Shown here: in pieces, positions 1 to 7,575 of the stretch
Numbering within the stretch: the first letter of the stretch is position 1
Layout of the letters: each line of letters opens with the position of its first letter
Origin: Bacillota bacterium
GTDB lineage: Bacteria > Bacillota > Clostridia > Oscillospirales > Acutalibacteraceae
Direction: 5' to 3'
Assembly: GCA_023418995.1 (NCBI GenBank)
Contig: JAEZYP010000068.1
Coordinates: forward strand, 1 to 64,000
Length of the DNA: 64,000 bases
Translations under genes and position numbers: made by a program
The notes under the pieces: generated by a model
Told to the model about the DNA's origin: nothing
The model's database searches: none
What the model saw: the letters and a program-made list of their open reading frames with translations, nothing else

Positions 1-16
1 AAGGAACCCTGCGCTG

Positions 17-52
17 TGTATGGAAAAAGAATTCCGTACATGGCGTTTTTTA
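17..52 (+). terminator. terminator-like hairpin
   Basis: TGTATGGAA and TTCCGTACA form a nine-pair stem with one G-U pair around a short A-rich loop, followed by a run of T at 45-50. It probably ends a plus-strand gene lying left of the window. Confidence 0.5.
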
Positions 53-239
53 TTGTCGCCCCCGAATAGAGCGGCGCGGGCTAAAAAATTCCATAAATCC
101 CAATTTGAATTAATTTACGGCATATCCCTTCCCTCAACGACCGCCCGCGCAAGCTAATTCGTTATTATTCGGGGTGCAATAAGAAGAGATAAAGGTGATC
201 GCGAAAAAACAGCGTCCTGTAAAGGGCGCTGTTTTTGTA
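53..239. other. intergenic, no gene seen
   Basis: No ORF with a ribosome-binding site and no recognisable RNA was found here. The only structured element is the hairpin at 203-236, annotated separately. Confidence 0.5.
203..236 (-). terminator. terminator of the sortase/cinA operon
   Basis: AACAGCG and CGCTGTT form a stem. On the minus strand the hairpin comes directly after the stop codon at 240 and is followed by six T. It can therefore end the whole minus-strand operon. Confidence 0.7.
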
Positions 240-740
240 TCAACCGACAATGGGCTGGTTCTGACCGAGGGACTTGTCCACAATTTCTCTGTAGTCAAGC
301 TCCGGTTCCTCAGGAACGGCGCCGTTCAGGCTGAACTTTGTGTTCAGGCGGGCGCAGGCGGCGGGGAGCATTTGAAGAAGCTCCTCCGGCTGATCCGGCA
401 GGACGACGATTGCTTGGTTTAAGCTTTCGATCAGGTATCCGGTTTTCTCCGTTCCTTCCAAGCGGAGAACGCCCTTAGGTTCGCCGTTTGAATCCGTTGG
501 AATATGAAGAATTTCAAATAAAGCACAAGCCGCCGAGGGTCGGCGCTCCTGCGCTTCGCTCACGAGGAAAACCACCGGCAGCGCGGCAATCAGCCGCGAC
601 ATGGAGGCGCGCAGCTCGTCGCTCTTTGGGCAGATTTTTACACTGGATACGGAAAGATCAAAATAGCCCGCGTATCGGCTGAGGCGCTTTTGGCATTGGG
701 AGGTTCTTCGAGCCAGATAAAACAGAATACCCGCGTTCAT
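240..740 (-). CDS. hypothetical protein downstream of sortase B
   Basis: This 166-aa protein is not recognised. It has no signal peptide and no clear membrane segment. A conserved-looking stretch around residues 95-120 contains LEGTEKTGYLIES followed by an AIVVLPD motif, which suggests a folded domain. The start codon overlaps the sortase stop by four bases (ATGA), so the two are translationally coupled. It is the last gene of a minus-strand operon with sortase B and cinA, and is followed by a hairpin terminator. A role tied to the sortase or its substrate is possible, but this rests only on position. Confidence 0.75.
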   Translation of the reverse strand: MNAGILFYLARRTSQCQKRLSRYAGYFDLSVSSVKICPKSDELRASMSRLIAALPVVFLVSEAQERRPSAACALFEILHIPTDSNGEPKGVLRLEGTEKTGYLIESLNQAIVVLPDQPEELLQMLPAACARLNTKFSLNGAVPEEPELDYREIVDKSLGQNQPIVG

Positions 741-1774
741 TCATTTTCACCCCACGGCACAACTTTAGTTTTTACAGCCTGCTCATAGGTTTTCGGCCAT
801 TCCGGCTTTTTGCCGCCGTGCTTTTGGTACCAGCAGTCAGGATAAACAACCTTGCCGTTATAGACGGCCCTGCCGGTATCGACGGCGTCGCTTTCGCCTG
901 GGCGTACCCTGCGCGCGGCGACGACCTCGCGGAAGTCCGTGAATTCATAGGAGCAGGTGGAGAGAAGCACAATTTTATCCTCGGCGTTCAGACTTACGCC
1001 GGTGTTGTAAATGGAACGGATTCGAAGCTGATAGGCGAAATTTAGAAAATCACTGTCGCTCTTAAAGCTAGTTTTCATGTAATTGAACGGCTCGCCCTGC
1101 TCCGGCAGAGTGTTGGTGAGGAATACCGAAATAATTTTCCACTGGGAGGGACCGTTTACCGTATCAAAGGTAAATACGGGAGTCGATTTGTAAAAATCCA
1201 GCGACTTGTATTGGTTCAGCTGGGTAAACATGCGCCCGGAGTTGAGCGAATGTCCGTATAAAATCATGCTTCTGGATTTTTCATCGGCTACCGGTGCGTG
1301 CCAGTCTGCGAAAACGCTTCCGTAAAACGAGTAGCTCCGGTTATAATCATGATCTAAGTAAAATTCCGGATGGTCGGAATTTGCCTGCAACACAGGAAGA
1401 TCGATAATGGTATTGGGAATACGAATCCAGCCGACAATATCCGGGTTTCGCTTTTGCAGGCTGACAAAGCGGAGGAGTCTGCCCTGCGCGTCGCGTTCGG
1501 GGGCAGGGGCAGAAGCTTGCGCCCCGTTTGTCTGTTTGGCGGGAGCTGACGGAGCCTTGGCAGCATAGTAGATGCTTTTGATCGCCTCCTGCGCCTGATC
1601 AGAGGCAGCAGGCTGGATGACAAGGTCGTTGAGAAGATAGGCGGCACAGGCGAGAAAGACACAGGCGGCAGCCAGCGAGATCACCTTGTAGACAATCTGC
1701 TTTTTGCTGTCGCCCTTCCAGGGCAGCAGGGAACGGTAAAAGGGCTGCCGGACTTTGCCGCTCGGTGCGTCCAT
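737..1774 (-). CDS. srtB: class B sortase
   Basis: This is a membrane-anchored transpeptidase that cleaves sorting signals and links surface proteins to peptidoglycan or to pilin subunits. The 345-aa protein has a basic N-terminus, one membrane segment at about residues 30-50, a linker rich in Ala and Pro, and a sortase fold. The catalytic triad is visible: His175 in LYGHS, Cys274 in LSTCS and Arg288/289 in VAARR. The YGHS/LSTC pairing and insertion length fit class B. Its GGGGTGA ribosome-binding site overlaps the end of cinA, six bases upstream, so it is cotranscribed with cinA. No LPXTG- or NPQTN-type substrate is encoded nearby. Confidence 0.9.
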   Translation of the reverse strand: MDAPSGKVRQPFYRSLLPWKGDSKKQIVYKVISLAAACVFLACAAYLLNDLVIQPAASDQAQEAIKSIYYAAKAPSAPAKQTNGAQASAPAPERDAQGRLLRFVSLQKRNPDIVGWIRIPNTIIDLPVLQANSDHPEFYLDHDYNRSYSFYGSVFADWHAPVADEKSRSMILYGHSLNSGRMFTQLNQYKSLDFYKSTPVFTFDTVNGPSQWKIISVFLTNTLPEQGEPFNYMKTSFKSDSDFLNFAYQLRIRSIYNTGVSLNAEDKIVLLSTCSYEFTDFREVVAARRVRPGESDAVDTGRAVYNGKVVYPDCWYQKHGGKKPEWPKTYEQAVKTKVVPWGENE

Positions 1775-1780
1775 GGTGTT

Positions 1781-3064
1781 TCACCCCTTCTGTTTTTGTG
1801 AGCTGTAGGCCGCTTCTTCCAGACCGCCGAGGTCTTGCAGGTAGCGCCGCACCATATCCAGCGCGTTGGAAGCAGCAAGGAAACGAAGGTAGCTGCGACC
1901 CTTGTCGCAGCCGGTGCGGTTCATTTTGCGTACCCAGGTGTGTTCGCCGTTGCTCAGCGCCAGATAAACCAGACCGACGGGTTTTTCGGCGGTACCGCCG
2001 CCCGGACCCGCAATTCCCGTAATGCCGATGCCAAGCTCGCTGCCGGAGCGCATGCGGATGCCCTCGGCCATTGCGCGGGCGGTTTGCTCGCTGACCGCGC
2101 CGTATTGCTTTAAGGTTTCCTCCGGTACATCGAGGAGGAGTGTTTTAATCTCATTTGCGTAGGTTACGGCGCCCATATGAAAGACCTCGGAAGCTCCGGG
2201 GATATCGGTGATTCTCGAGGCAAGCAGACCGCCGGTGCAGGATTCCGCGGTGGCAAGCCGGATCCTGCGCTTCGCCAGCTCCGCTACGACGACCTCCTCC
2301 AGACTTTCTACGTCAATGCCGTAGATAAAGTCGCGGAATCTGGACTGGATATCCTCCACGACCGGCGCACACATAGCCTGTGCCGCCGCCTCGTCCTTTG
2401 CCATGGCGGTAACGCGGATGAAGCATTCGCCATCCTTTGCGTAGGTGGCGGAGGTCGGGTTGGCACAGTCAGTGAGGTCGGAGATTTTCTCCGCTACAAA
2501 GCCCTCACCCAAGCCGAAAATACGGATGATTCTGGAAGCAATGACCGCGCTGGAGCCCTTTGAAAGGTAGGGGACCGCGTAATTCTTGAGCATGGGAATC
2601 AATTCGGAGGGCGGACCGGGAAGCATGATAATAATTTTACCCTCAGAGGTTTCAAAGCCGCAGCCCGGCGCGGTGCCAAAGTCGTTCGGAAACACCGTGC
2701 AGCCTTCGGGAAGCATGGCCTGCTTCCTTTGGCTTTCTCCAAGCTCTCTGCCCTTGAAGTAAGAGACAATATGATCCATGCTTTGCTGGTCGAGAACCAG
2801 CTCCTTGCCGGCGGTCTGCGCGATGGTTTCTTTCGTCAGGTCGTCGCCCGTGGGTCCGAGCCCTCCGGTGGTGATGACGATATCGCTGCGGCTCAGCGCG
2901 CTTTTCAGCGCCGCCTCCAGACGCTCGACGTTATCGCCGACCGTGCAGGAAAACATCATGCTGATGCCGAGCGCAGAAAGCTCGCGCGCCACGTAGGCGG
3001 CGTCGGAGTTAATCGTATGCCCGAGCAGAAGCTCCGTGCCCACGGAAATGATTTCAGCGTTCAT
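1781..3064 (-). CDS. cinA: CinA: competence/damage-inducible protein, NMN amidohydrolase
   Basis: This 427-aa protein has the full two-domain CinA layout. The N-terminal MoaB/MogA-like domain (about 1-170) carries TTGGLGPTGDD. The C-terminal PncC-type nicotinamide-nucleotide amidase domain (about 265-410) carries TAESCTGG and GITGIAGPGGG. The family removes the amide from nicotinamide mononucleotide to recycle pyridine nucleotides, and it is linked to competence in some Firmicutes. It lies 15 bases after thiI and six bases before srtB in one minus-strand run. It begins with ATG behind a GGAGG site. Confidence 0.93.
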   Translation of the reverse strand: MNAEIISVGTELLLGHTINSDAAYVARELSALGISMMFSCTVGDNVERLEAALKSALSRSDIVITTGGLGPTGDDLTKETIAQTAGKELVLDQQSMDHIVSYFKGRELGESQRKQAMLPEGCTVFPNDFGTAPGCGFETSEGKIIIMLPGPPSELIPMLKNYAVPYLSKGSSAVIASRIIRIFGLGEGFVAEKISDLTDCANPTSATYAKDGECFIRVTAMAKDEAAAQAMCAPVVEDIQSRFRDFIYGIDVESLEEVVVAELAKRRIRLATAESCTGGLLASRITDIPGASEVFHMGAVTYANEIKTLLLDVPEETLKQYGAVSEQTARAMAEGIRMRSGSELGIGITGIAGPGGGTAEKPVGLVYLALSNGEHTWVRKMNRTGCDKGRSYLRFLAASNALDMVRRYLQDLGGLEEAAYSSQKQKG

Positions 3065-3079
3065 TTTTATAATCCTCCG

Positions 3080-4255
3080 TTATAATTTCGGATATATTTT
3101 TGTCAGCTTCAAATGATTCAAGCATTCCTCGATTAACGCTTCGCAGTCCAGTGCTTCCTCGGCTTCGAGAACATAACGCAGCTCGGGGCGGGTGCGCGGA
3201 TGCTTCGGCGTGAATACGGTACAGCAATCCTCAAAGGGCTGGATGGAGATGTCGAAGGTGTCTATTTTTCGCGAGATATCAATGATTTCCACCTTATCCA
3301 TACCGATGAGCGGACGGAATACCGGAATATGCGCCGCTTCGTCGGTGCAGAAAATTGCCTGTACCGTCTGGCTGGCAACCTGCCCGAGGCTTTCGCCGGT
3401 AATCAGCGCGGAGCAGTACTCCTTTGCGGCAATCCTTTCGGAAACACGCATCATAAAACGGCGCATGATAATTGTAAAGAGATCCTCCGGGCATTTCGCC
3501 ATGATTTCCTCCTGCACCTTGGCAAACGGCACGGTAAACATGGTCATTCGTCCCGAATATTCGCTCACCTTCGAAAGCAAATCGGCGACCTTCTGCTCGG
3601 CGCGTTCGCTGGTATAGGGCGGGCTGGCAAAATGGATGGCGGTCAGCTCCAGACCGCGCTTTGCCATCATCCACGCGGCGACGGGGCTGTCGATTCCGCC
3701 GCTAATGAGGATGGCCGCGCTTCCGCCGGTGCCGACGGGGATTCCGCCAGCGCCGCGAAGCGGCTGACCGTGAACATACGCGCCGAAATCGCGGACCTCC
3801 ACGCGTACGATGATGTCAGGATTGTGCACGTCAACATGCAGATTCGGGAACCGGTCTAACAGATATTCGCCCAGTTCAGCGGATATTTCGGGCGATTGCA
3901 GGGGGAAGCTCTTATCCGCGCGTTTGGATTCCACCTTAAAGCTTTTCGCGGCGAGCAGGTCGTATTTCAGGTAATCCTCCGCCGCCTCCAGAATGGCGGG
4001 CATTTCTTTTTGTACCGCGCAGGCGCGGGAAAAGGCGGCAATGCCGAATACTTTGGAAACCTTCTCCACGGCGGAACCGAGGTCGGCTCCGCCATGCGGA
4101 ATCACATAAACCGTGGACTGCGCTACCTTGATCTCAAAATCGCCGAGGTTACCCAGTCGGCGGCGGATGTTCCGCAGAAGAGCGGCCTCAAAAACCTTGC
4201 GGTTCAGACCCTTGAGAACCATTTCGCCTAATTTAATTAGTATGACTTCATTCAT
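3080..4255 (-). CDS. thiI: tRNA 4-thiouridine synthase ThiI
   Basis: This enzyme adenylates and thiolates uridine 8 of tRNA. In many bacteria it also supports thiazole synthesis. The 391-aa protein has an N-terminal ferredoxin-like region, a THUMP RNA-binding domain (about 60-165) and an ATP-pyrophosphatase domain with the PP-loop SGGIDSPVAAW near residue 185. It lacks the C-terminal rhodanese domain of the E. coli form, as in Bacillus. The gene directly follows a cysteine desulfurase, which is the known partner arrangement (NifZ-ThiI in B. subtilis) where the desulfurase supplies the sulfur. Confidence 0.94.
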   Translation of the reverse strand: MNEVILIKLGEMVLKGLNRKVFEAALLRNIRRRLGNLGDFEIKVAQSTVYVIPHGGADLGSAVEKVSKVFGIAAFSRACAVQKEMPAILEAAEDYLKYDLLAAKSFKVESKRADKSFPLQSPEISAELGEYLLDRFPNLHVDVHNPDIIVRVEVRDFGAYVHGQPLRGAGGIPVGTGGSAAILISGGIDSPVAAWMMAKRGLELTAIHFASPPYTSERAEQKVADLLSKVSEYSGRMTMFTVPFAKVQEEIMAKCPEDLFTIIMRRFMMRVSERIAAKEYCSALITGESLGQVASQTVQAIFCTDEAAHIPVFRPLIGMDKVEIIDISRKIDTFDISIQPFEDCCTVFTPKHPRTRPELRYVLEAEEALDCEALIEECLNHLKLTKIYPKL

Positions 4256-4302
4256 GATGTTACTCCTAATACAGATATATAGATTCCCTTAAGACGGAAA
4301 GA

Positions 4303-4335
4303 AGCCCTCCTCAGCGTTCAGAAGGGAGGGGACGG
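4303..4335 (-). terminator. hairpin between desulfurase and thiI
   Basis: CCCTCC and GGGAGGG pair across a 13-base loop, and the minus-strand copy is followed by CTTCTTT. It may attenuate transcription between the desulfurase and thiI. The T tract is weak. Confidence 0.35.
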
Positions 4336-4356
4336 GCGTTTGAAGAATCCGTTTTA

Positions 4357-5496
4357 TTATAAAGGACGTTTGGTCAGCTCCTTTAAGCCGCTTTGGAACG
4401 CCTGAAGGAAGAGGTCGGCTTCGTCCTTTGTGGAATAGCGGGAAAAGCTGAGGCGCAGGGAGGAAGCGATGCGTTCCCGGGGAAGCCCCATTGCCGTAAG
4501 GACGTGGCTTGCCTTGCCCTTGGAGCAGGCGGAGCCGGAGGAAACATAAACGCCCTTGTCTGCGAGGTAGTGCAGCATGGTTTCCGCGCGGATGCTGCCG
4601 TTGGACAGATTCAGAATATAGGGGAGTGCGTCGTCGGGGGAATTGAGGGTCACACCTTCCATTTTACCAAGCTGCTCGCGCAGATAGCCGTTCAGCTGAG
4701 CGGCTTTTTTCCGCTCGGTCTCCGGGTCGGACAGCGCGTCGGCGGCAGCGCCGAAGCCGGCAATCAGCGGGGCAGATTCCGTTCCCGGTCGGATTTCCTT
4801 TTCCTGCCCGCCGCCGTAGGAGCGGGGGACGATGTGTACGCCCTTGCGAACATAAAGCGCGCCTACGCCCTTCGGTCCGTGTATTTTGTGGGCGCTTACG
4901 CTCATCAGGTCGATTTTCAGACGGGCGGGGTTCAGCGTCAGCTTGCCAAAGGCCTGCACCGCATCAACGTGGAAAAGCGCCGGCGCGTTCGCCGCGGCAA
5001 TCGCTGTGGGTACGGCTGCAATCGGCATCAGGGTACCGACCTCATTGTTTACACACATCATGCTGACTAAAACCGTATCGGCGTTCACCGCCTCAAATAC
5101 CTGCTCCGGCTGAATTCTTCCCTGCGAATCCGGCTTGAGGTAAACGGCTTCAAAGCCTTCCTTTTCCAGTTGCTTGACCGTATTGAGCACCGAGGGATGC
5201 TCGATCATAGTGGTAACGATACGGTTCCCGCGCTTGCGGCGCGCGTATGCCGCTCCGAACAGCGCAAGGTTGTTGCTTTCCGTTCCGCCGGAGGTAAAAT
5301 AAAGCTCCTCCGGTTTTGCGCCGAGAACGGAGGCAATCTTTGCCCGCGCGGCGGTAAGCTCCTGCTCCGCCCGGAAGCCCATCGTGTGCAGGCTCGACGG
5401 ATTCCCGTAATTTACCGTCATCATTTCCATAACCTTTTCCGCCGCTTCACGGCATACCGCGGTTGTGGAGGAATTGTCAAAATATACTTCACCCAA
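4357..5496 (-). CDS. cysteine desulfurase (NifS/IscS family, ThiI-linked)
   Basis: This PLP enzyme takes sulfur from cysteine as a protein persulfide. Motifs include YFDNSSTT at the N-terminus, the PLP-lysine motif SAHKIHGPKG and the catalytic cysteine loop SSGSACSKG. A TTG start at 5496 is chosen because AGGAGG lies nine bases upstream and the family normally begins just before the YFDN motif, giving 379 aa. An in-frame start at 5550 would add 18 residues without family support. Its neighbour thiI suggests it mainly serves tRNA thiolation rather than general Fe-S cluster building. Confidence 0.9.
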   Translation of the reverse strand: MGEVYFDNSSTTAVCREAAEKVMEMMTVNYGNPSSLHTMGFRAEQELTAARAKIASVLGAKPEELYFTSGGTESNNLALFGAAYARRKRGNRIVTTMIEHPSVLNTVKQLEKEGFEAVYLKPDSQGRIQPEQVFEAVNADTVLVSMMCVNNEVGTLMPIAAVPTAIAAANAPALFHVDAVQAFGKLTLNPARLKIDLMSVSAHKIHGPKGVGALYVRKGVHIVPRSYGGGQEKEIRPGTESAPLIAGFGAAADALSDPETERKKAAQLNGYLREQLGKMEGVTLNSPDDALPYILNLSNGSIRAETMLHYLADKGVYVSSGSACSKGKASHVLTAMGLPRERIASSLRLSFSRYSTKDEADLFLQAFQSGLKELTKRPL

Positions 5497-5650
5497 AAGG
5501 GAGTACCTCCTGTTAATCACCGGGCTTCGGCAGAACGGAACAGCGCTCAAAACAGCGGTTTGAACTCCCGTTTTACCCGGTATTCTTAATTTACCATATT
5601 ATACATCAAATAATCGTTTGGGGCAACGAAAAACAAGGAGACGATCCGCA

Positions 5651-5686
5651 TTGCAATTTTATGATTATGTATTATAATAATCTTAA
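5651..5686 (+). promoter_or_regulatory. promoter with overlapping PerR/Fur-box-like site
   Basis: TTGCAA at 5651-5656 and TATAAT at 5673-5678 are separated by 16 bases. A 15-base site at 5672-5686 (TTATAATAATCTTAA) overlaps the -10 box. It differs from the B. subtilis PerR-box consensus TTATAATNATTATAA at two positions. This suggests autoregulation of the Fur-family gene just downstream. Confidence 0.55.
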
Positions 5687-5734
5687 TACTGTATCACTTA
5701 ACATGAGCAGTCGGCTTTGCAGAGAGGTGAGGAA

Positions 5735-6145
5735 ATGGCCGCTTTAAAAAACACAAAACAGCGCTGTGCGATTATGCGAATTTTAAATCAGGGCTCCGAA
5801 CCGGTGAGCGCCGAAGAAATATTCGTCGGTCTGCGCGAGGAATTTCCGAATCTTGCCCTGTCAACCATCTACCGCAATCTGGAGCGGTTTGCCGCCGACG
5901 CGATTGTAGAGAAGGAAATCTTTAACGACGGTGTTGTGCGGTACTCGATCGCCGGGGAAAACCACGGGCACTACTTAATCTGTACGAAGTGCAGCGCCAA
6001 GGTGAAAATACCGGACTGCCCGCTTTCCCGCCTTGAACAAGGGCTGGCGAAGGACACCGGTTACAAGATAGAGGGACATACCCTGACAATCTTTGGGAAA
6101 TGCCCCGAATGTATTCGAGTAGAACGGAGCAGCAAAAAGAAATAA
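5735..6145 (+). CDS. Fur-family transcriptional repressor (PerR-like)
   Basis: This 136-aa metal-dependent repressor has an N-terminal winged helix (ALSTIYRNLERF as recognition helix) and a C-terminal dimerisation and metal-binding domain. Structural zinc ligands are visible as two CxxC pairs, CTKC and CPEC. The HxH in NHGHYL and the Asp in NDGVVRYS match PerR regulatory-metal ligands. The position of PerR Asp104 or Fur Glu appears to be Lys here, with an Asp three residues later, so the metal is uncertain. The ATG at 5735 sits behind GAGGTGAGG. The PerR-box-like promoter supports a peroxide- or metal-sensing role. Confidence 0.85.
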   Translation: MAALKNTKQRCAIMRILNQGSEPVSAEEIFVGLREEFPNLALSTIYRNLERFAADAIVEKEIFNDGVVRYSIAGENHGHYLICTKCSAKVKIPDCPLSRLEQGLAKDTGYKIEGHTLTIFGKCPECIRVERSSKKK

Positions 6146-6198
6146 ACGCATAAACAAAGGATGAAAGGCTTTTGATCAAAAAATGCGTTAGGCGTAAA

Positions 6199-6231
6199 AA
6201 CAGCCCGGCCTTGAAAAAGACCGGGCTTGCT
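6199..6231. terminator. bidirectional terminator
   Basis: AGCCCGG and CCGGGCT form a stem around an A-rich loop. The minus-strand copy is followed by five T and lies directly after the stop of the glucosyltransferase gene. It also stops read-through from the Fur-family gene. Confidence 0.75.
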
Positions 6232-7359
6232 TTATGCCTTTTTATTTTTCTCGCAAAGCTCGTTGATGAGCGAAAAAATATTTTTACTGGAATCCGAGGT
6301 GTCAAAGCTTTCGCAGGAGTTTCGCATATCCTCAAGCCGCTTGCTGTCCTCCAGCAGAGTCTGGATGGTGCTGCCGGAGTCAAGGTCCTTTTCCAGCTTG
6401 ACAGCCATGTTGTGCGTCAGCAGGAAGTTGGCGTTATCCTCCTCCTGCCCGGGAATGGCGTCGAACACCGCCAGCGGGATATTGCAGGCAAGCGCCTCCG
6501 AGACGGTGAGCCCGCCCGGCTTCGTGATAATAAGGTCGGAAGCGTGCATATAATTTTCGACTTCATTGGTGAAAAGGACAAGCTTTGTCTTTTTGGGGCT
6601 GTTCTCGATTACGGGGGTAAAGGCGTCATATAGCTTCTGGTTGCGCCCGGTAATTACGATAATCTGGAATTCCTGGGGCAGTTTAACGATTTCCTTATAA
6701 ATACTCATAATATTGGTTACGCCGAAGCTTCCCGCCATAATCAAAATCGTGGGAAGCTCGCTGTTCATGCCGAATTTTTTGAGCAGCGCGGGCTTATCCC
6801 CTTTGTTGAAGAACACGTCGCCAACCGGGATGCCGAACGGGTAAATTTTTTCCTTTTTAACGCCCATTGCCTGCATTTCCGGAATCATATCCGCGGTGGA
6901 AACAATATACGCGTCCACATAATTGCCGATCCACGCGCGGTGCGGGCCGTAATCCGTCATCAGGCAGATGAGCGGCGCTTTGACGACTCCTTTGCCCTTC
7001 AGGTGGGATACCATCTCGGTGGCGAACGGATGGGTGGAAATAATTACATCCGGCTTCTGCTCCTCCATCAAAGGAATCAGCTTTTGGCTGAATACACTGG
7101 AAAAGCGGGAAACCAGGCTGGAGAGAAGGCTCTCCTCGTTCGTTTTACGGTATAGCTGACCGAATACCTTCGGCGTTTTGGTCGCCAGAAAGTGGTAGCC
7201 CTCACACACGGTTTTATCCAGCACGGAGTTGATGCTTTTGAGCGTGTCGATGACTGCGACTTCGTTTCCGGTAGAATTATCTTTGATGTATGATTCTATT
7301 GCATGGGACGCCCGAAGATGCCCGCCGCCGGTAGCTGCCGAAAGAATCAATATTTTCAC
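6232..7359 (-). CDS. diacylglycerol glucosyltransferase-like (MGDG synthase/GT28 family)
   Basis: This 375-aa cytosolic, membrane-peripheral enzyme transfers a sugar from a UDP-sugar, most likely to diacylglycerol to make glycolipids and lipoteichoic acid anchors, as UgtP does. The N-terminal acceptor domain starts with LSAATGGGHLRAS, the glycine-rich loop of the MGDG synthase family. The C-terminal nucleotide-sugar domain has ITKPGGLTVSEAL and IPGQEEDNA, typical of GT28. Length fits the family. An upstream minus-strand TATAAT lies near 7420. The exact sugar and processivity cannot be read from the sequence. Confidence 0.85.
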   Translation of the reverse strand: MKILILSAATGGGHLRASHAIESYIKDNSTGNEVAVIDTLKSINSVLDKTVCEGYHFLATKTPKVFGQLYRKTNEESLLSSLVSRFSSVFSQKLIPLMEEQKPDVIISTHPFATEMVSHLKGKGVVKAPLICLMTDYGPHRAWIGNYVDAYIVSTADMIPEMQAMGVKKEKIYPFGIPVGDVFFNKGDKPALLKKFGMNSELPTILIMAGSFGVTNIMSIYKEIVKLPQEFQIIVITGRNQKLYDAFTPVIENSPKKTKLVLFTNEVENYMHASDLIITKPGGLTVSEALACNIPLAVFDAIPGQEEDNANFLLTHNMAVKLEKDLDSGSTIQTLLEDSKRLEDMRNSCESFDTSDSSKNIFSLINELCEKNKKA

Positions 7360-7506
7360 AGTAACACTCCTATTTTTTGCTAATTATTTCAATTCATAAA
7401 TAATATATTAATATTATAACATATAAATATTAAAGTTGCCATAGCGGGGGGGGTAAATTCCAGAGCATCCCGCAGGGGGTCTGTTAAACTGTAATCAACC
7501 TGTTAC

Positions 7507-7535
7507 TTTACATTTTACTGTACGAGCTATATACT
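7507..7535 (+). promoter_or_regulatory. sigma-A-type promoter for VanW gene
   Basis: TTTACA at 7507-7512 and TATACT at 7530-7535 are spaced by 17 bases, about 40 bases upstream of the VanW-family start codon. Confidence 0.6.
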
Positions 7536-7575
7536 TAAAAAAGTAAAATAATTCATTTGCTTGGGAGGCCACAGT

